Origin: Bacteroidota bacterium
GTDB taxonomy: Bacteria > Bacteroidota > Bacteroidia > AKYH767-A > OLB10
Assembly (NCBI GenBank): GCA_016722525.1
Contig: JADKJB010000018.1
Span: forward strand, 1-64,000
Reading direction: 5' to 3'
DNA length: 64,000 nt
Part shown: positions 61,772 to 64,000 of the stretch, piece after piece
How the letters are laid out: each line of letters opens with the position of its first letter
Position numbering within the stretch: the stretch's first letter is position 1
Notes under the pieces: generated by a model
What the model saw: the letters and a program-made list of their open reading frames with translations, nothing else
What the model was told of the DNA's origin: nothing
The model's database searches: none
Program-made: the position numbers and the translations under genes

Positions 61772-61779
61772 CAAAGGTA
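61772..61779 (-). promoter_or_regulatory. -7 box TACCTTTG of the suf operon (minus strand)
   Basis: Forward CAAAGGTA is TACCTTTG on the minus strand, 36 bases before sufA. A TTTG lies 24 bases upstream, matching the sufE promoter in box and spacing. Confidence 0.5.
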
Positions 61780-61870
61780 ACACTTTTTGCTCTTATTTCA
61801 TAACAAATTCCGGTGGCTTTAGTTTATGCTTCCATAATTCATAAACCACGGTAGTGTTTGACTGAAAATG

Positions 61871-61901
61871 AAAAAGCCCCCTTCCTACCAGGAAGGGGGG
61901 C
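61871..61901 (-). terminator. Intrinsic terminator of the PKD protein gene
   Basis: GCCCCCTTCC (61876-61885) pairs with GGAAGGGGGGC (61891-61901) with one bulged base. On the minus strand CTTTTT follows. It lies 35 bases past the stop at 61936 and shields the suf promoter region. Confidence 0.85.
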
Positions 61902-61935
61902 GTACAACGTTTTACCTAACCACTTGTAAAACAAA

Positions 61936-63576
61936 CTATTGAACTACTATTTTGGTGAAATTTTGTTTTCCACCTGCAGTTAACTCAAGGAAATAGAGAC
62001 CTGATTTATACTCAGCTACTTGAATTTGAATTTGATGACTTCCTGAATTGTATTTTGTTGATGGTGAGCTGTATATCAGTTGACCGGTCAAATTCTTCAC
62101 ACTATATGTTACCTCGGTATCATTGGTAAGATTGAAATTAACATTTACAAATTCAGAGGCAGGATTTGGTGAAACAATTAATGAATTCAAAAGCGTGTTC
62201 TCATTAATACCGGTAGTTCCGGCTACTACATTAATGGTCACAGGTGCGCTGCTTCCAGATAACCTTAATAGTGCAAACTGATAACAAGTGTTGCTTGAAC
62301 AACCTGTTGCATCTGTTATAGTCAAACAAATGGTATAGGTTCCTGCTGCAGCATATGTATGACTTGGATAGGCTGTGTTGCTTGAAGTTCCATCACCCCA
62401 ACTCCAAATATAAGATAAAGGACCTACTCCTGAAGCAAGATTATAAGCATAATAAGTGTGTTGTATCAATGAGTCAGGATATACAGCAAAATTGGAGGAA
62501 CATCCGGAACTACTTGGGATAACTACTGGCTGACAGCTGGTGCAAGATTGTCCATTAGCTAAGGTAACAACAAGGCATGCCGTGTAGGTTCCCGGATTTG
62601 CATAAACATGTGTTATAAATGAACCTGTTCCTACATTTCCATCACCAAAATCCCAGACATAGGTGGCTCCAACATTTTGTAAGTTAGCTGCAAAAACAGT
62701 TGCTGTCGGTGATGTTTGGAATGTGAAAGTTGGGTCACATAAAACGCCTCCGCCAATTGAAAGTGAATCGCAATACGTGTCGGTACAACCTGCAAGGGAA
62801 TCAATGATAGTCAAACAAACATTGTAGATACCCGGGCTATTGTAGGAATGGGAAGGGTTTTGCAGCGTTGAGGTACCTCCGTCACCAAAGTTCCACAAAA
62901 AATAGGTTGCATTTCCTTGTGATTGATTGGTGAAGTCAAATTGGGTAGTGCCGGGTACTTGAGCTGAAGTGAAATAGGCCTGGCAACCTGAAGTGGAAGA
63001 AATTACAACGCTCTGACAAGTTGTGCAGGATACTCCGGAGGCATCAACAACGGTCAAACAAGCAGTATAAGTACCGGGAGCTGTATAGAAATGAAGTGGA
63101 TTAGCTCCTGTTCCGGCACTTCCGTCACCGAATGACCAGGTATAGGAAACGTTATTGCTTGCTTGTGCATTGAACTGGGTTCCTAGAATATTGTTTGAAA
63201 ACGAGAAATTGGCATTGCAAGCAGGAGGTGTTCCACCAATTACTATGGTGTCGCAATAGGTGCTGGTACATGTTTGACCCAGATAAACCGCAACAATTGT
63301 AAGACATACCTGGTAATTTCCTGTGCTGTTGAAATTAAATATAGGATTCTGTAGTGTAGAAGTCTGGCCTGTTGAAACAGTCCAGTTCCAGTTCGTGATG
63401 GACCCGATAGCCGAGGAAGAATCATACAAAGAAACAGATGTTCCATTTGGGGTTGTTGTTCCAACAACATATTGGAAGTTTGCCGAGCAAGGCTGTTGAG
63501 CCTGTGCTTGAGGCGAAATGCTCAGCATCACCAGCATAAAGGTGGCTAACGTGAGTAAAGTTTTAGTCATTTTCAT
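61936..63576 (-). CDS. Secreted PKD-repeat T9SS protein
   Basis: A complete 546-residue protein. Signal peptide is MKMTKTLLTLATFMLVMLSI..AQA. Five PKD-type domains follow, each with W-x-F/W-GDG, S/F-H-x-Y and GTYT/IV-CLT phrases (YTWSFGDGSAGTGANPLHFY, YFLWNFGDGGTSTLQNPSHS, YVWDFGDGNVGTGSF, YIWSWGDGTSSNTAYPSHTY). Cys pairs (CTTCQ, CTSCQ, STYCD) recur between them, perhaps forming disulfides. The type-A tail is LIVSPNPASEFVNVNFN, VKNLTGQLIYSS, YKSGLYFLELTAGG. No catalytic domain is seen, so a structural or adhesive surface role is likely. Confidence 0.85.
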   Translation of the reverse strand: MKMTKTLLTLATFMLVMLSISPQAQAQQPCSANFQYVVGTTTPNGTSVSLYDSSSAIGSITNWNWTVSTGQTSTLQNPIFNFNSTGNYQVCLTIVAVYLGQTCTSTYCDTIVIGGTPPACNANFSFSNNILGTQFNAQASNNVSYTWSFGDGSAGTGANPLHFYTAPGTYTACLTVVDASGVSCTTCQSVVISSTSGCQAYFTSAQVPGTTQFDFTNQSQGNATYFLWNFGDGGTSTLQNPSHSYNSPGIYNVCLTIIDSLAGCTDTYCDSLSIGGGVLCDPTFTFQTSPTATVFAANLQNVGATYVWDFGDGNVGTGSFITHVYANPGTYTACLVVTLANGQSCTSCQPVVIPSSSGCSSNFAVYPDSLIQHTYYAYNLASGVGPLSYIWSWGDGTSSNTAYPSHTYAAAGTYTICLTITDATGCSSNTCYQFALLRLSGSSAPVTINVVAGTTGINENTLLNSLIVSPNPASEFVNVNFNLTNDTEVTYSVKNLTGQLIYSSPSTKYNSGSHQIQIQVAEYKSGLYFLELTAGGKQNFTKIVVQ

Positions 63577-63621
63577 ATTTGTTTGTTTTTAAATTTTTTG
63601 TTTTTGTTTGAATTGATACGT

Positions 63622-63629
63622 CAAAAGTA
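63622..63629 (-). promoter_or_regulatory. -7 box TACTTTTG (minus strand)
   Basis: Forward CAAAAGTA reads TACTTTTG on the minus strand, 45 bases before the PKD protein start. No canonical -33 TTG was found. Confidence 0.4.
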
Positions 63630-63678
63630 AACATCCCTATGCAAATTGCTTTGTCGAATTTAAGTTTATCTTACCTGT

Positions 63679-64000
63679 TCAAATGCTCCTTTTTTTCTTT
63701 ATTTTTTCTTTCAACCAAGCCCCATAATTAATAATTTCATCATCACTGTCTCCTGAAACCTTATATTTATCTATAAAAATGTGGGTTTTTTTGAGCAGGG
63801 CAGGCTTGCCACCAATCAGGTCCAGTTGTGCCATAAGTTGAATAAAATCTTTCTCTTTCAAGAACTCATCTTTCTTCAATAATTCTTTAAAATCCTTCTT
63901 CATTTTGGCAATACGGTATTCCAGATACTCCAAATCTCTCAATTCAAAGCGAACCATGAGTTCAACAACAGCTATTTTTAGCTGGAGTGCGCGATCAGCA
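63679..64000 (-). CDS. Unknown protein, 3' part only
   Basis: A minus-strand frame open to the window edge. The visible part is highly charged and helical (LEYRIAKMKKDFKELLKKDE, WLKEKIKKKRSI) with no recognised motif. A Met at 63957 could start it, but the frame stays open upstream (ADRALQLKIAVVELMVRFEL), so the true start may lie outside. Its stop is 50 bases before the PKD gene's -7 box. Confidence 0.4.
   Translation of the reverse strand, partial: ADRALQLKIAVVELMVRFELRDLEYLEYRIAKMKKDFKELLKKDEFLKEKDFIQLMAQLDLIGGKPALLKKTHIFIDKYKVSGDSDDEIINYGAWLKEKIKKKRSI

Noticed and set aside
1..64000. tRNA or rRNA genes
   Set aside because: I found no T-loop GTTCGA(N) context with matching acceptor arms and no rRNA-like sequence.

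Overview
The window is AT-rich chromosomal DNA from a member of the Bacteroidetes (Bacteroidota). Evidence: at least eight genes encode secreted proteins ending in type IX secretion (T9SS) sorting domains (YPNP/SPNP type-A tails, one FTPNGDGIND type-B tail). Several upstream regions carry the phylum's -7 promoter box TAnnTTTG. The content is also typical: SufE-SufT-DUF2480, S46 dipeptidyl-peptidase, CotH, DUF4136 and DUF6544 genes, and a Reg_prop histidine kinase. I cannot name the genus.

Layout. 0-1.4 kb: 3' part of a group II intron with a broken maturase gene and a clear domain V/VI. 1.4-5.6 kb: an accessory stretch of unrelated single genes (T9SS protein, membrane protein, HxlR remnant, methyltransferase, SDR), several bordered by cassette-like inverted repeats. 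5.9-12.5 kb: a heavy-metal RND efflux operon (His-rich protein, adaptor, pump, TolC-type channel). 13-19.6 kb: secreted and outer-membrane proteins (T9SS, fasciclin, CotH, DUF4136, beta-barrel). 19.7-31.5 kb: signalling (Reg_prop kinase with LuxR-type regulator; PAS kinase with REC-CRP regulator) around a GNAT protein, a GH16 glucanase and a type-B T9SS adhesin-like protein. 31.7-34 kb: persulfide dioxygenase-rhodanese and a radical SAM/SPASM protein. 34.3-39.5 kb: a giant repeat protein with about twelve 120-residue units. 39.7-41 kb: sufE-sufT-DUF2480. 41-48.6 kb: DUF6544, SLC13 transporter, S46 peptidase, T9SS proteins. 48.6-50.6 kb: ECF sigma factor with an anti-sigma-like partner. 50.8-55.5 kb: a reprolysin-like metalloprotease. 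55.8-61.7 kb: sufA-sufB-[four-helix-bundle gene between inverted repeats]-sufC-sufD-sufS. 61.9-64 kb: a PKD-repeat T9SS protein and a partial gene.

Iron-sulfur assembly is therefore split into two loci about 15 kb apart, which together hold A, B, C, D, S, E and T.

More than twenty genes are interrupted by small frameshifts, including sufC and sufS. Many are repaired by changing the length of a homopolymer run by one base. I read most of these as sequencing or assembly indels and annotate such genes as single CDSs over their full span. The most unusual biological structure is the four-helix-bundle gene and its TGGTCAC-rich inverted repeats inside the suf operon.
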